Source: DAISKN01 sp963716925 (GTDB lineage: Bacteria > Acidobacteriota > Vicinamibacteria > Marinacidobacterales > SMYC01). Taken from it: a stretch of DNA of 64,000 bases. The first letter of the stretch is position 1. Each line of letters opens with the position of its first letter. The notes beneath the pieces were generated by a model. That model was not told where the DNA came from, made no database searches, and saw only the letters and a program-made list of their open reading frames with translations. Of the stretch, positions 15,483 through 23,833 are shown one piece after another. The stretch lies in assembly GCA_963716925.1 (NCBI GenBank), contig CAVQUX010000014.1, forward strand, positions 62,001-126,000, in the 5' to 3' direction. A program made the translations under genes and the position numbers.

Positions 15483-17381
15483 TTGAAGCGGTGCCGCTGG
15501 TTTTCAGCCTTGATGCTCGTCTGGAGCGGGCTTGCGTTCGGAGCGCAGGGCGAGGTCGCGATCGTCCACGATCCGATCGAGTGCTGGCCTGTCGATGAGT
15601 TTCTGCTGATCCAGTCCTCGTTCGTGCCTCCCGAAGACATCCAGACGGCCAAGTTCTACTTCCGCTCGATCGAACACCCGGACTACTACTACATCGAGCT
15701 CACCCTCGGCCCCGGCGGGGGTCGGGCGATCGCTCCGAAAGCCGCGCCCGGTACGCAGGGAGTCACCTATTACCTGGAGCTCGTGACCCTGAGCTTCAGC
15801 GCCTTCCGAACCGAGGAGCGCAACGTCCCCGTCGCGTCGGGCGCTGAGTGCAAGACGCGCGACCCCGAAACCGCGTACTACACGGGCGAGAATCCCGACA
15901 TCGCCATCGGTGCCACGCGCGGCGGCGTGCCGCAGATGCCCCCGGGATTCCAATCAGAGGGCATCTCGCGATTCATGAGCGTTACCGGAGCCCAGGGCGG
16001 GACCGCCGGCGGATTCAGCGGGAAGACGGTCGGCATCATTGCCGCCATCGGAGGCGGCGCCGGAGCCGCACTCGCGTTGTCCGGAGGCGGCGGGTCGGAC
16101 GCAACCACGACGAGCCCCATAGGCGGAATCACGACGTCCAGTCCGTCGAGCATTTCGACCTCGACCGCAATCGGCGGTGTCACCTCGACCACAACTACCA
16201 CTGGCGGGGGTGGGGGTGGGACGTCTACGAGCTTCAGCACGACGACAGTAGTGGGAGGAGGCTCGACGACGACGATTCTCGGCGGCTCGACAACGACTAC
16301 CAGCGTTGGAACGAGTTCGAGTACATCGACGGTTGTGGGCGGAACGACGACTATCGGTACCTCTACGAGTACAGGGGTAACGACATCGAATCCGACGACT
16401 TCGAGCCCGACGACGTCGCCCACCACCTCGAACCCAACGACATCGAATCCGACGACTTCGAGCCCGACGACGTCGCCCACCACCTCGAACCCAACGACAT
16501 CGAATCCGACGACGTCGCCCACAACCTCGATCCCAACGACGTCGAACCCGACGACGTCGCCCACCACCTCGAACCCAACGACCGCACCTACGACGTCAAT
16601 CCCGACGACCTCGAACCCAACGACTTCGGTCCGCACGACCACGACGGCTGGGGCGGCGCAGTTGACGATCTCGAAGGGCGGGAGCCCAAATCCCGTCGTG
16701 GTGAACACGACCTTGACCTACACCGTGAGTATCCGGAACGTAGGTAGCGCGAACGCAACCGGCGTTACCATGGAAGACAGTTTACCCGGCAGTGTCAGCG
16801 TAACATTCATCAACAACGCCAATTGTCGCGACTTCGGCGGCGGAGACGTCCGCTGTTTCAGTCTGTCGATCCCCGCGGGGCAAACCATCAACATCGTGAT
16901 TCGAGTCGTTCCGCGATCGACCGGTACTATCACCAACAGAGCCGCGATCACAGCCGGGCCGAACTTCCCTTCGACATCCGTGAACACGAACGTCGTCTCC
17001 GCGCTGCAAGCCGGGGACAGCCCGGAGCCGGTCGCCGTCAAGACCTTCCTCGATCTCGAGCCGTACGACGGGCGTTCCCGGGGCCGCATCGTATTCAATG
17101 ACTCGGAGGCCTCCGAGATTACGAACTCGGGCCCCGTCGTTCATCGTGTCTCGGCGCGCGAGGGGGAGAACCGAGTCGAGGCGCAGCTTCTGGCGAGCGG
17201 AACAAGAAGCCGGGGCTTCTGGCGCTTCGATTTCAGCGGGTCACGCCGTTTCGTTCCTGGTAGCCTGCAAGTGGATTCCGGTCCGGTCTATGCCCAGGAC
17301 GAACGCTCCATTACTTTTTCAGTGGGCGACGGCTCTTCGGTGCGTTTCCGATACCGGGTCGCGGACAGCCAAAGCCCGTAA
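15483..17381 (+). CDS. Exported DUF11 protein with Thr/Ser/Pro repeat stalk
   Basis: 632 residues from a TTG with GGAGG eight bases upstream. A signal peptide (LKRCRWFSALMLVWSGLAFG) leads into a unique domain to about residue 180, then a hydrophobic glycine/alanine stretch (VGIIAAIGGGAGAALALSGG). A long low-complexity stalk of Gly, Thr, Ser and Pro follows, including many TTSNPTTS/TTSPTTS units. A DUF11 domain comes next (LTISKGGSPNPVVVNTTLTY, SIPAGQTINIVIRVVPRSTG), and finally a beta-rich C-terminal domain of about 110 residues. The architecture is that of a surface or cell-envelope-spanning protein with a probably glycosylated spacer. Function unknown; two cysteines in the N-terminal domain and two in DUF11 could form disulfides. 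Confidence 0.8.
   Translation: MKRCRWFSALMLVWSGLAFGAQGEVAIVHDPIECWPVDEFLLIQSSFVPPEDIQTAKFYFRSIEHPDYYYIELTLGPGGGRAIAPKAAPGTQGVTYYLELVTLSFSAFRTEERNVPVASGAECKTRDPETAYYTGENPDIAIGATRGGVPQMPPGFQSEGISRFMSVTGAQGGTAGGFSGKTVGIIAAIGGGAGAALALSGGGGSDATTTSPIGGITTSSPSSISTSTAIGGVTSTTTTTGGGGGGTSTSFSTTTVVGGGSTTTILGGSTTTTSVGTSSSTSTVVGGTTTIGTSTSTGVTTSNPTTSSPTTSPTTSNPTTSNPTTSSPTTSPTTSNPTTSNPTTSPTTSIPTTSNPTTSPTTSNPTTAPTTSIPTTSNPTTSVRTTTTAGAAQLTISKGGSPNPVVVNTTLTYTVSIRNVGSANATGVTMEDSLPGSVSVTFINNANCRDFGGGDVRCFSLSIPAGQTINIVIRVVPRSTGTITNRAAITAGPNFPSTSVNTNVVSALQAGDSPEPVAVKTFLDLEPYDGRSRGRIVFNDSEASEITNSGPVVHRVSAREGENRVEAQLLASGTRSRGFWRFDFSGSRRFVPGSLQVDSGPVYAQDERSITFSVGDGSSVRFRYRVADSQSP
16382..16625 (+). repeat. 57-base tandem repeat in the Ser/Thr/Pro stalk
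   Basis: Two perfect 57-base copies (16382-16438 and 16439-16495) are followed by shortened variants. Each encodes a 19-residue block of alternating TTSNP/TTSSP/TTSP units. In-frame repeats of this kind vary in copy number by slippage, which would change stalk length without breaking the protein. Confidence 0.9.
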
Positions 17382-17658
17382 TCCGCCGCTTTTAAAGGCC
17401 CTAAAGCCCCTACCCTCCCGTGTTTCGCTCCCGTGCCACTTCATCCCAATCGCTCTTCCAGTAGAACCCCTCGGCTGTCGCTCCGGTTTACGAATCGGGG
17501 TTCGCCCCTAAGTGCTTGTGACATCGAAATCGAAGTTGAAACGCGGTTCGCTACTGTCGGCGATCATTACAAACCCGATCCGAAAGAAACCGAGCCCCTG
17601 CGATGTCCAATAGCTGCAAATAACTGAACAGCTGGGCGTTAATCCCGTAACGCACGTG
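17382..17658. other. Intergenic stretch without a recognisable gene
   Basis: Short open frames here look random on both strands. The base composition is more AT-rich than in the neighbouring genes. I see no RNA fold or good terminator; the start of the stretch (GCTTTTAAAGGCCCTAAAGC) can only form a weak hairpin. The useful content is the sigma-54 promoter at its right end. Confidence 0.5.
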
Positions 17659-17674
17659 TGGCACTGATATTGCA
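17659..17674 (+). promoter_or_regulatory. Sigma-54 promoter upstream of the PEP-CTERM gene
   Basis: TGGCACTGATATTGCA fits TGGCAC-N5-TTGCA, with GG and GC ten bases apart. Predicted transcription start is near 17685, leaving about 33 bases of leader with a GGAGG site before the ATG at 17718. PEP-CTERM genes in exosortase bacteria are known to be often preceded by sigma-54 promoters controlled by a PrsK/PrsR-type system. Neither that system nor the exosortase is in this window. Confidence 0.82.
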
Positions 17675-17717
17675 GTATCTCTTGGTGAGTTCAACGAGAA
17701 CTGGAGGATCTACAGCA

Positions 17718-18389
17718 ATGGTCTCAAGAAAAGTGACGCCGTGGTTAGTGGGTATGGTCTTTGTCATCGTGGCCGGGCTGGCCTCGACGTCGCCGGTCGA
17801 AGCCGTGGCGTCGATTACGTTCGACCAGGTGGTGCAAGGCGGTACGCTTTCGTACACACCGGGCGGGCCATTAGTAGGAACGGACATCCTGTTTGATTTC
17901 TTCGTAGTGGCTGGAACCGGCGGGACGGATGGTGTCTACGCTTGCGTCGGCTGCTCGCTGGATTTCACCACCGGGACGAGCGCGGATACCGGACCCGTGT
18001 ATCAGTTCGCGAGCGGTGGAACTTTCGTGCTTACGGGAGCGGTTCCGGGGATGGGAATAGCGAGCTCCGTTTTGCTGTCTGGGTCCTGGACCGGTAGTCC
18101 CACGCTACCGACAGCGTTGGCGGGCGGGAACAGCATCGGATTCACTGGCTTCGGAATCGACGAAAAGAATCCAGATCTGGCCGCATTCCTTGGTATTGAC
18201 CCACTTCTGTGGAGATACGCGAATTCGGAGTTTAGCCTCGGACAAGCCACGATAAATCCGGACGGCTCGTTCTCGGGGACAATCACACAGGCGGACCTCC
18301 AGAATATCAAGTCGGCGCCAGAGCCTGGTGGGACATTGCTGCTGCTTCTGGGGCTCGGAAGCCTCGCGGCCTATCGCCGCCGCAGCTGA
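17718..18389 (+). CDS. PEP-CTERM sorting-signal exported protein
   Basis: 223 residues. The start is the ATG after GGAGG at a ten-base distance; it gives MVSRKVTPWLVGMVFVIVAG as signal peptide with cleavage near VEA. The C-terminus APEPGGTLLLLLGLGSLAAY followed by RRRS is a textbook PEP-CTERM tripartite signal: PEP motif, hydrophobic helix, basic tail. The protein should be processed by an exosortase and delivered to the surface or exopolysaccharide matrix. The mature domain is beta-rich and glycine-rich, with a Cys pair (ACVGCSLDF), and is typical of extracellular matrix proteins of unknown binding target. A sigma-54 promoter precedes it. Confidence 0.9.
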   Translation: MVSRKVTPWLVGMVFVIVAGLASTSPVEAVASITFDQVVQGGTLSYTPGGPLVGTDILFDFFVVAGTGGTDGVYACVGCSLDFTTGTSADTGPVYQFASGGTFVLTGAVPGMGIASSVLLSGSWTGSPTLPTALAGGNSIGFTGFGIDEKNPDLAAFLGIDPLLWRYANSEFSLGQATINPDGSFSGTITQADLQNIKSAPEPGGTLLLLLGLGSLAAYRRRS

Positions 18390-18413
18390 GCTTAGATTTC
18401 TCTCCGCGCGAAA

Positions 18414-18447
18414 GAGGGCGCCGTTTCTTGGGGGGAACGGCGCCCTC
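18414..18447. terminator. Bidirectional rho-independent-type hairpin
   Basis: GAGGGCGCCGTT and AACGGCGCCCTC form a perfect 12-base stem around a 10-base loop, between the convergent PEP-CTERM and mpg genes. The sequence after it on the plus strand is GAACTTTTCT, a short T-rich tail. It can serve both strands. Confidence 0.85.
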
Positions 18448-18455
18448 GAACTTTT

Positions 18456-19055
18456 CTAGCCGCTCACATGCGGGTTGCCCTCAAAGTAGAACCGTAACGG
18501 TTTCCTCGCCCACTCCTTCGCATACGCGACGCCGATGCGCGGCGACCGCCGGATGAGCTGTCGGGCTTGCGGCCCTCGAACGATGTAGAAGTCGCCGCTC
18601 TCGACCAGATCCACACCGTCGAGTGCTCGGTCGATCCCTAGCGCCTGGGTGAGCTTCGCCGGGCCCGAGCAGAGCTCGACGTCGCTCTCGCGTCGCCTCC
18701 TCTTCCGCATCTCTTCGAGCCCCCCGATGGGCTCGAGAGCTCGGATCAGACAGGCGGTCGGGACCTCTTCCCGGTCGGCGACCACGTTCACGCACCAGTG
18801 CATCCCGTAGGTGAAGTACACGTAGGCGTGGCCGGCGTCGCCCCACATCGAGGCGTTCCGCGCCGTGCGACGCCCTCCGAAGCTATGGGCCGCGCGGTCC
18901 TCGATCCCGAGGTAGGCCTCGACCTCCACGATCCTTCCCGCGAGCTCCCGGCCGTCTTCCAGCCTTCTTACGAGGATTTGCCCGAGAAGGGCTTTGGCCA
19001 GAGTCACCGGGTCGCGGCGGAAAAAGCGCCGGGTAAGGCGTGCGGACGACGTCAA
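18456..19055 (-). CDS. mpg: DNA-3-methyladenine glycosylase (AAG/MPG type)
   Basis: 199 residues, normal length. AAG-family motifs are in order: LTRRFFRRDPVTLAKALLGQ, the catalytic region RIVEVEAYLGIEDRAAHSFG (with the activating Glu), RNASMWGDAGHAYVYFTYGM, and CSGPAKLTQALGI near the C-terminus. The enzyme removes 3-methyladenine, hypoxanthine and other damaged purines to start base excision repair. It starts 4 bases after the SDR gene stop on the same strand, so they probably share a transcript, though no functional link is evident. Confidence 0.95.
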   Translation of the reverse strand: MTSSARLTRRFFRRDPVTLAKALLGQILVRRLEDGRELAGRIVEVEAYLGIEDRAAHSFGGRRTARNASMWGDAGHAYVYFTYGMHWCVNVVADREEVPTACLIRALEPIGGLEEMRKRRRRESDVELCSGPAKLTQALGIDRALDGVDLVESGDFYIVRGPQARQLIRRSPRIGVAYAKEWARKPLRFYFEGNPHVSG

Positions 19056-19059
19056 TCGT

Positions 19060-19848
19060 TCATTCCCGATGGAGCCAGCGGCCTTCCATTCCGCCCGCGA
19101 GGGGGAGAATCGTCCCGCTGAGGTGACCGGCGAGGCGCGAGGACGAAAGGAACACGATGGACCTCGCCACGTCCTCCGGAGTCGCGATTTTCCGGAGGGC
19201 CATCGTCGCCGTCACCCGATTCACCGCCGAGGGGTCGGCCATGGATTGGGCCGCCATGGGAGTCATGACCCATCCGGGACAGACGCAGTTGACCCGACCT
19301 CGTGGAGCGAGGCGCACGATCTCGTTTTTCAGGCTCCGCGTCATTCCATAAGCCATGGCCGCTTTCGCGGACGAGTAGTCGGTGTGGTTCTCCTCCCCGA
19401 AGAGGGCGGCGGTCGAGGCGACGAAGACGATCGAGGCCTCATCCCGCGGCGCGTCGGCGAGGTGCCGCAGAAATCCTCGGCAAGTGAGGAACGCTCCCGT
19501 GAGGTCGGTCTCCATGGTTTTCTGCCACTGAGCGAGCGTCATGCGATGGAGGGGGACCTCGTCCGCGATCCAGATCCCCGCGTTCACCACGATTCCGTCG
19601 ATTCGCGGAAAGAACGACAGCGCGTCGGCGTACATCCGGTCGACGTCGCCTTCCGAGGCGACGTCCGCCTGCAACACCATCGACGGAACCCCGAGCTCCC
19701 TCGCGAGCGACTCGGCGCCCGCCCGGTTCCGCTGGTAGTGCAGGATGAGCGAGGCTCCTTCGGCGGCGAAGGCGCGCGCGGTCTCGACGCCGATACCGCC
19801 CGAGGCTCCGGTGACGAGAAAGATGCGGTCCGTGAGGCCGGTGTCCAT
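19060..19848 (-). CDS. Short-chain dehydrogenase/reductase (SDR)
   Basis: 262 residues from an ATG with GGAGGAGA just upstream (a longer upstream reading lacks such a site). Classical SDR motifs: cofactor loop LVTGASGGIGVETARAFAAE at about residues 11-30, VNAGIW, catalytic Ser in FVASTAALFG, YSSAK (YxxxK) and CPGWVMTPMA. It is probably NADP(H)-dependent, as with many SDRs of FabG type, but the substrate is unknown. It ends 4 bases before mpg. Confidence 0.9.
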   Translation of the reverse strand: MDTGLTDRIFLVTGASGGIGVETARAFAAEGASLILHYQRNRAGAESLARELGVPSMVLQADVASEGDVDRMYADALSFFPRIDGIVVNAGIWIADEVPLHRMTLAQWQKTMETDLTGAFLTCRGFLRHLADAPRDEASIVFVASTAALFGEENHTDYSSAKAAMAYGMTRSLKNEIVRLAPRGRVNCVCPGWVMTPMAAQSMADPSAVNRVTATMALRKIATPEDVARSIVFLSSSRLAGHLSGTILPLAGGMEGRWLHRE

Positions 19849-19895
19849 GAGTCTCCTCCCCGCTCGCGTATAATCGCCGGCCGGAGGCCGACGAG

Positions 19896-21560
19896 ATGAC
19901 GCGATCCTACCTCTTTCCATTGCTCACCGCTCTCGCGCTCTCTCCAGGTTGCGAGCGGAGCGCACCGCAGTCGGAGGAGCTCGAGCCAGTGCTCGAAGGC
20001 ATCCGTCCTGGGGAGATTCGGGCCCACATGGGCTTTCTTGCGGATGACCTCCTCGAGGGGCGGGACCCGGGCACGCGCGGATATCTCCTCGCGGCCAGGT
20101 ACGTGCAGGCACAGTTCGAGTCCATGGGTCTTTCTCCAGCGGGAGACGACGGCACCTACTACCAGACCGTCCCCTTGAGGCGGGCGTCTCTCGACGAGAG
20201 CGGTTGCTCTCTGGTTATCGTGAGCCCGAGCGAAAAGGCGACCCCGCTGAGATTCGGGGAGGACTACGTTCTGGTTCCACCGTTCGAAGCCGGGGACCGG
20301 GAGACGCGGGCCACGCTGGTCTTCGCCGGCTACGGAATCTCGGCACCGGAGCTCGGATACGAGGATTTCGCGGAAATCGACGCCTCGGGAAAGATCCTGC
20401 TCGTTCTCTCCGGGGCCCCGGCGTCTTTCGGATCCACCGAGCGGGCGTTCTACTCCTCGCGCGAGAACAAGGCAGCCATCGCCGTCGAGAAAGGCGCCGT
20501 GGGTATTCTGCTGGTTCAAACCCCCACCGACGAAGCCCGGCGTCCGTGGGCGGTGACGCGGCAGTTCCTGTCGGGCTCGGCGATGACCTGGGTGGATCTC
20601 GCGACGGGACAACCCCACTCCGCGGCGAGCGGGCTCGCGATGGTCGGGATGCTCGGTCCGGACGCGGCGCGGCGTCTCTTCGCCGAGAGTCCCTTCCCGC
20701 TCGAGACGATCTTCGATCGATTGGCGGACGATGCCGGCCCCCCTCGCTTCGAGCTTCTGCGTGAGGCCGTCGTCAAGACCCGGAGTGTCCTCTTCGACTT
20801 TGGAAGCGAGAACGTGGTCGCAAGGCTCGAAGGCGGGAACCCGGAGAGAACGCGGGAGCACGTCGTCTTTTCATCGCACCTCGATCACGTGGGGCGGAAG
20901 ACGGCGGAAGCGAACGGAGACGGCGACGACATCTACAACGGCGCCTACGACAACGCCTCGGGAGTTTCCGCGCTCCTCGCGGTCGCCCGGGCGTTCACGG
21001 AGCTTCCCACCCCGCCCGATCGCTCTCTCATTTTCGTGGCCGTGACCGCGGAGGAGAGCGGCCTCCTGGGCTCCGACTACTTCGCGCGGAATCCGTCGGT
21101 CGATGGCGATCTCGTCGCGAACGTGAACATGGACGGGGTTCTCATGTTCCATCCCTTGAGGGACGTCGTCGCCTTCGGGGCCGACCATTCGACACTACTC
21201 GAGCCGGTCACCAGGGCGGCGGAGATGCTGGACCTGAAGTTGAGCCCGGACTTCATGCCGGAGGAGGTGATCTTCATTCGAAGCGATCAGTACTCCTTCG
21301 TTCGACAGGGAATACCGGCCGTCTACGCTTTCGTTGGGACCGACGCCGGCAGTCCCAAAGTGGACGGCGAGAAGATCCTCAGGGACTGGATGGTGACCCA
21401 TTATCATCATCCGTCCGACGACATGAAGCAGGAGATGGACTTCGAGGCCGGGGCGGACTACGCCCGGCTCGAGTTCCTCATCGGCTATCTGGTCGCGAAG
21501 GCAACGGAGCGACCGCGATGGAACGAGGGAGATTTCCTCGGAGAGAAATTCGCTCGATAG
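19896..21560 (+). CDS. M28-family zinc aminopeptidase, lipoprotein
   Basis: 554 residues. The N-terminus MTRSYLFPLLTALALSPGC is a lipoprotein signal with Cys19 as lipid anchor. A protease-associated (PA) domain occupies roughly residues 130-280. The M28 peptidase core follows with zinc ligands in SSHLDHVG, NGAYDNASG, TAEESGLLGS and ANVNMDG, and a late His in THYHHPSDD. Such enzymes are envelope-anchored aminopeptidases that recycle peptides. It is divergent from the SDR gene with 47 bases between starts, and its stop abuts the convergent metallohydrolase gene. Confidence 0.92.
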   Translation: MTRSYLFPLLTALALSPGCERSAPQSEELEPVLEGIRPGEIRAHMGFLADDLLEGRDPGTRGYLLAARYVQAQFESMGLSPAGDDGTYYQTVPLRRASLDESGCSLVIVSPSEKATPLRFGEDYVLVPPFEAGDRETRATLVFAGYGISAPELGYEDFAEIDASGKILLVLSGAPASFGSTERAFYSSRENKAAIAVEKGAVGILLVQTPTDEARRPWAVTRQFLSGSAMTWVDLATGQPHSAASGLAMVGMLGPDAARRLFAESPFPLETIFDRLADDAGPPRFELLREAVVKTRSVLFDFGSENVVARLEGGNPERTREHVVFSSHLDHVGRKTAEANGDGDDIYNGAYDNASGVSALLAVARAFTELPTPPDRSLIFVAVTAEESGLLGSDYFARNPSVDGDLVANVNMDGVLMFHPLRDVVAFGADHSTLLEPVTRAAEMLDLKLSPDFMPEEVIFIRSDQYSFVRQGIPAVYAFVGTDAGSPKVDGEKILRDWMVTHYHHPSDDMKQEMDFEAGADYARLEFLIGYLVAKATERPRWNEGDFLGEKFAR

Positions 21561-22460
21561 CTACGGGAGCTTTCCCTCGAGCTCTTGGTACACCTTCCGG
21601 ACGGCGATCGGCGCCTGACTCTCGTAAAGGCTCCAGGTCTCGAGCTCACCGAAGTCCACCCGGGAGAGCGCCTCGTCGGGCGAGAGGCCGAGGCCGTGGA
21701 GCCTCTTCACCTCGGCGATCACCTGCCGAAGCGCGAGGCGGAAAGTCTCGAGCTCTTCGTCGAGGATCGCCCTTGACTCCACGAATCCATGCCCGGGGAC
21801 GTAGATCTCGACGTCCATCGCCTGCGCTCGCTCGATCATGTCGACCCACTCCGAGGGATAGGCCGAGCGCATGGCGGGAAAGATGCGATTGAGGTAGGCC
21901 TCGCTCATGAAGAGTATTTTCTCGCGGGGTAGGTAAACGACGAGGTCCCCGCCGGTGTGCGCGCGTCCGAGAAATAGAATACGGATCTCCTTGCCGCCGA
22001 GCCGGAGGATCTTCTCTTTCTCGACGAGCTCCGTCGGCATCGCAACCGGAGGCGTCATTGCTGCGAGCGCCTTCGCGGACGTCGGGTGCGCGAGGATTGC
22101 GATTCCCTTGGGGAACGAGTCGTTTCCCGCCGTGTGGTCGCCGTGGTCGGAGCCGATGACGACATGGGTAATCGGTACCGGGGTGAGCTTCGCGATCTCG
22201 TCGACGAGACGCTTCGTTTCCTCCGGGCTTCCCTGCCCGTCGGCCACGAGGACTCCCGCCGGGGTGACGACGATGAGGCTCACGGTCGTGAACCTCTCGA
22301 CCCCCGCGGAGCGCAATTGCTCGTAGGAGTAGATCCCGGGAGCGAGCATCTGGGTCCTGGGGAAGTCGGATTCGCTCAACCCTCGCTTCGCCGGGTCGCC
22401 GGTGCGTACGATTTCTGGCGATTGGAGGAGCAGAAGGAATAGAATCGCACTCGAGCGCAT
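21561..22460 (-). CDS. Exported metallo-beta-lactamase-fold hydrolase with altered metal motif
   Basis: 299 residues with a short signal peptide (MRSSAILFLLLLQSPEIVRT). The fold is clear: TTVSLIVVTPAGVLVADGQG, THVVIGSDHGDHTAGN, LGRAHTGGDLVVYLP and VPGHGFVESRA. The usual HxHxDH motif reads SDHGDH, so the first histidine is replaced by serine; the second His, the Asp and the last His remain, as do the later histidines. Related B1/B2-like periplasmic hydrolases can work with one modified metal site, so activity is plausible but altered. It ends exactly where the M28 peptidase ends, in convergent orientation. Confidence 0.85.
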   Translation of the reverse strand: MRSSAILFLLLLQSPEIVRTGDPAKRGLSESDFPRTQMLAPGIYSYEQLRSAGVERFTTVSLIVVTPAGVLVADGQGSPEETKRLVDEIAKLTPVPITHVVIGSDHGDHTAGNDSFPKGIAILAHPTSAKALAAMTPPVAMPTELVEKEKILRLGGKEIRILFLGRAHTGGDLVVYLPREKILFMSEAYLNRIFPAMRSAYPSEWVDMIERAQAMDVEIYVPGHGFVESRAILDEELETFRLALRQVIAEVKRLHGLGLSPDEALSRVDFGELETWSLYESQAPIAVRKVYQELEGKLP

Positions 22461-22511
22461 CGCAAAAAGATATCACGGGGGTTCGGCGTGAGGGGTTTAG
22501 CCCTCGATCGG

Positions 22512-22552
22512 CCGTTGGGAATTTCCCCTCACATCACGCACAATTCCCACGG
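22512..22552. repeat. Inverted repeat upstream of bactofilin
   Basis: CCGTTGGGAATT and AATTCCCACGG are near-perfect inverted copies (one extra T) separated by 18 bases, about 50 bases before the bactofilin start. The left arm also contains the palindrome GGGAATTTCCC. It may be an operator or an mRNA leader hairpin. Confidence 0.4.
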
Positions 22553-22598
22553 GGGCGCGGGTTCACAATGGGAACCTTTCTCCAAGGAGGTATTGAAC

Positions 22599-23126
22599 AT
22601 GTGGAAGAAACCGGAAGTCCCAGAAGAACGCCCGCCTGTTGCCACTCCCCCACGCCCCCCTAGCGTTGCCGTTCCATCGCCGGTCAGGACCCCGGCGCGG
22701 ATCGGCTCGACTCTGTTCTTCAAGGGCGATCTCCAGGGCGAGGAGGATCTCGTCATCGAGGGCCGCATCGAGGGCAAGATCGCGATAAAACAGGGAAACG
22801 TCACCGTCGGCGAGAAGGGCCGGGTCGAAGCCGATATCGAGGCGGCGAGCATCCAGGTCGCGGGTCTGGTGAAGGGGAACCTCACGGGCGCCGATCGCGT
22901 GGTGCTTCTCGAGAGCGGCCGTGTCGAAGGCAACATCACCGCGAAGAGCGTGAGCCTCGAGAACGGCTGCCATTTCAAGGGAAGTATCGACATGCAGTCC
23001 GACTCCGTGGTGCGTTCGAGCTCGAAAGCCGCGTCGCCGCAGCCCGCGGCCTCGTTTCCAGCCGCCAAGGGAACGAACGGCTCCGAGCAGCCGGTTACGC
23101 CGATTCCGCCCAGGGTCGGAGTCTGA
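22599..23126 (+). CDS. Bactofilin family cytoskeletal protein
   Basis: 175 residues from an ATG with AAGGAGG at ideal spacing. A proline-rich N-terminal tail leads into a right-handed beta-helix core of short repeats: GSTLFFKGDLQGEEDLVIEG, RIEGKIAIKQGNVTVGEKGR, VEADIEAASIQVAGLVKGN and VEGNITAKSVSLENG. A disordered tail rich in Ala, Pro and Ser follows. Bactofilins self-assemble into filaments that position cell-wall or polysaccharide machinery. The gene is followed 2 bases later by an atypical methyltransferase-like gene, forming a small operon. Confidence 0.93.
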   Translation: MWKKPEVPEERPPVATPPRPPSVAVPSPVRTPARIGSTLFFKGDLQGEEDLVIEGRIEGKIAIKQGNVTVGEKGRVEADIEAASIQVAGLVKGNLTGADRVVLLESGRVEGNITAKSVSLENGCHFKGSIDMQSDSVVRSSSKAASPQPAASFPAAKGTNGSEQPVTPIPPRVGV

Positions 23127-23128
23127 GG

Positions 23129-23833
23129 ATGGGTCTTTTCTCCCGTCGCCCGAAGCCGCCCCGGCGCGAGGGAGTCCCGCTCCGGGCTCCACGAGACTGG
23201 GAAGTAATTCGCCAGGGCTCGCTGGCGCTTCCCAAGCTCGTGGAGCCTCTCGAGAGCGCCGGAGGAAAGAGTTTTTCGGTCCTGGACCTCGGACCCGCGA
23301 ACCCGACGAACCTCGAGTTCTTCCTCGGGCGCGGCGCACGGCTGACGGTCGCCGACTTCACGCCATCCCGCCCGGAGGCTATTTCCGAGTTGGTCCATGT
23401 CGAGCCCGGCACCCATTTCGATCTGGTCCTGACCTGGGATTTTCTCAACTATCTTCAGCGCGACAGGCTGGGGCTGCTTCTTCGGAGTCTCGAGCCCTTC
23501 TTCCGCCCGGGAACGACGATTCACTCGCTCATCGCGACCGGCCGCGAGATGCCGGCGGCGCCGCGGCGCTATCGGATCGAAGACGCGAGAACCCTTCTGT
23601 GTGAGGGGCCGAAGGAACGAGTGGTTCCCTCGCCCCGCTACGTGGAGCAGGATCTCCTGAAGTGCATGCCGGGGCTCAACGTCGAGCACCGCTTCCAGCT
23701 GCGAAACGGGATGCTCGAGTATCTCTTCTCCTACCGCACAAGGCTTCGGGTCGCCTATTCGGCAGCTATCGGCGATGCGCCCCGTTCTCGGTCGGGCTCG
23801 GGGCTTGGATTGCGCCAAGCACCTTCGCGATGA
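23129..23833 (+). CDS. Methyltransferase-like protein in the bactofilin operon
   Basis: 234 residues starting MGLFSRRPKPPRREG. A Rossmann-like core resembles class I methyltransferases: FSVLDLGPANPTNLEFFLGR at motif I, RLTVADF at motif II and HFDLVLTWDFLNYLQRDRLG at motif IV. The usual GxGxG is replaced by GPANP, so SAM binding is uncertain. It begins directly after bactofilin and may act with it. The last 68 bases overlap the 3' end of the convergent serine hydrolase gene, and its basic, serine-rich tail may be a frame extension rather than a folded part. Confidence 0.7.
   Translation: MGLFSRRPKPPRREGVPLRAPRDWEVIRQGSLALPKLVEPLESAGGKSFSVLDLGPANPTNLEFFLGRGARLTVADFTPSRPEAISELVHVEPGTHFDLVLTWDFLNYLQRDRLGLLLRSLEPFFRPGTTIHSLIATGREMPAAPRRYRIEDARTLLCEGPKERVVPSPRYVEQDLLKCMPGLNVEHRFQLRNGMLEYLFSYRTRLRVAYSAAIGDAPRSRSGSGLGLRQAPSR

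Noticed and set aside
16382..16625. Possible CRISPR-like array
   Set aside because: Repeats are head-to-tail without unique spacers and are in frame within a protein stalk; no cas genes are nearby.
15878..16708. 276-codon minus-strand frame rich in VVG/EVVG
   Set aside because: It is simply the complement of the 57-base Thr/Ser/Pro repeat and has no start context.
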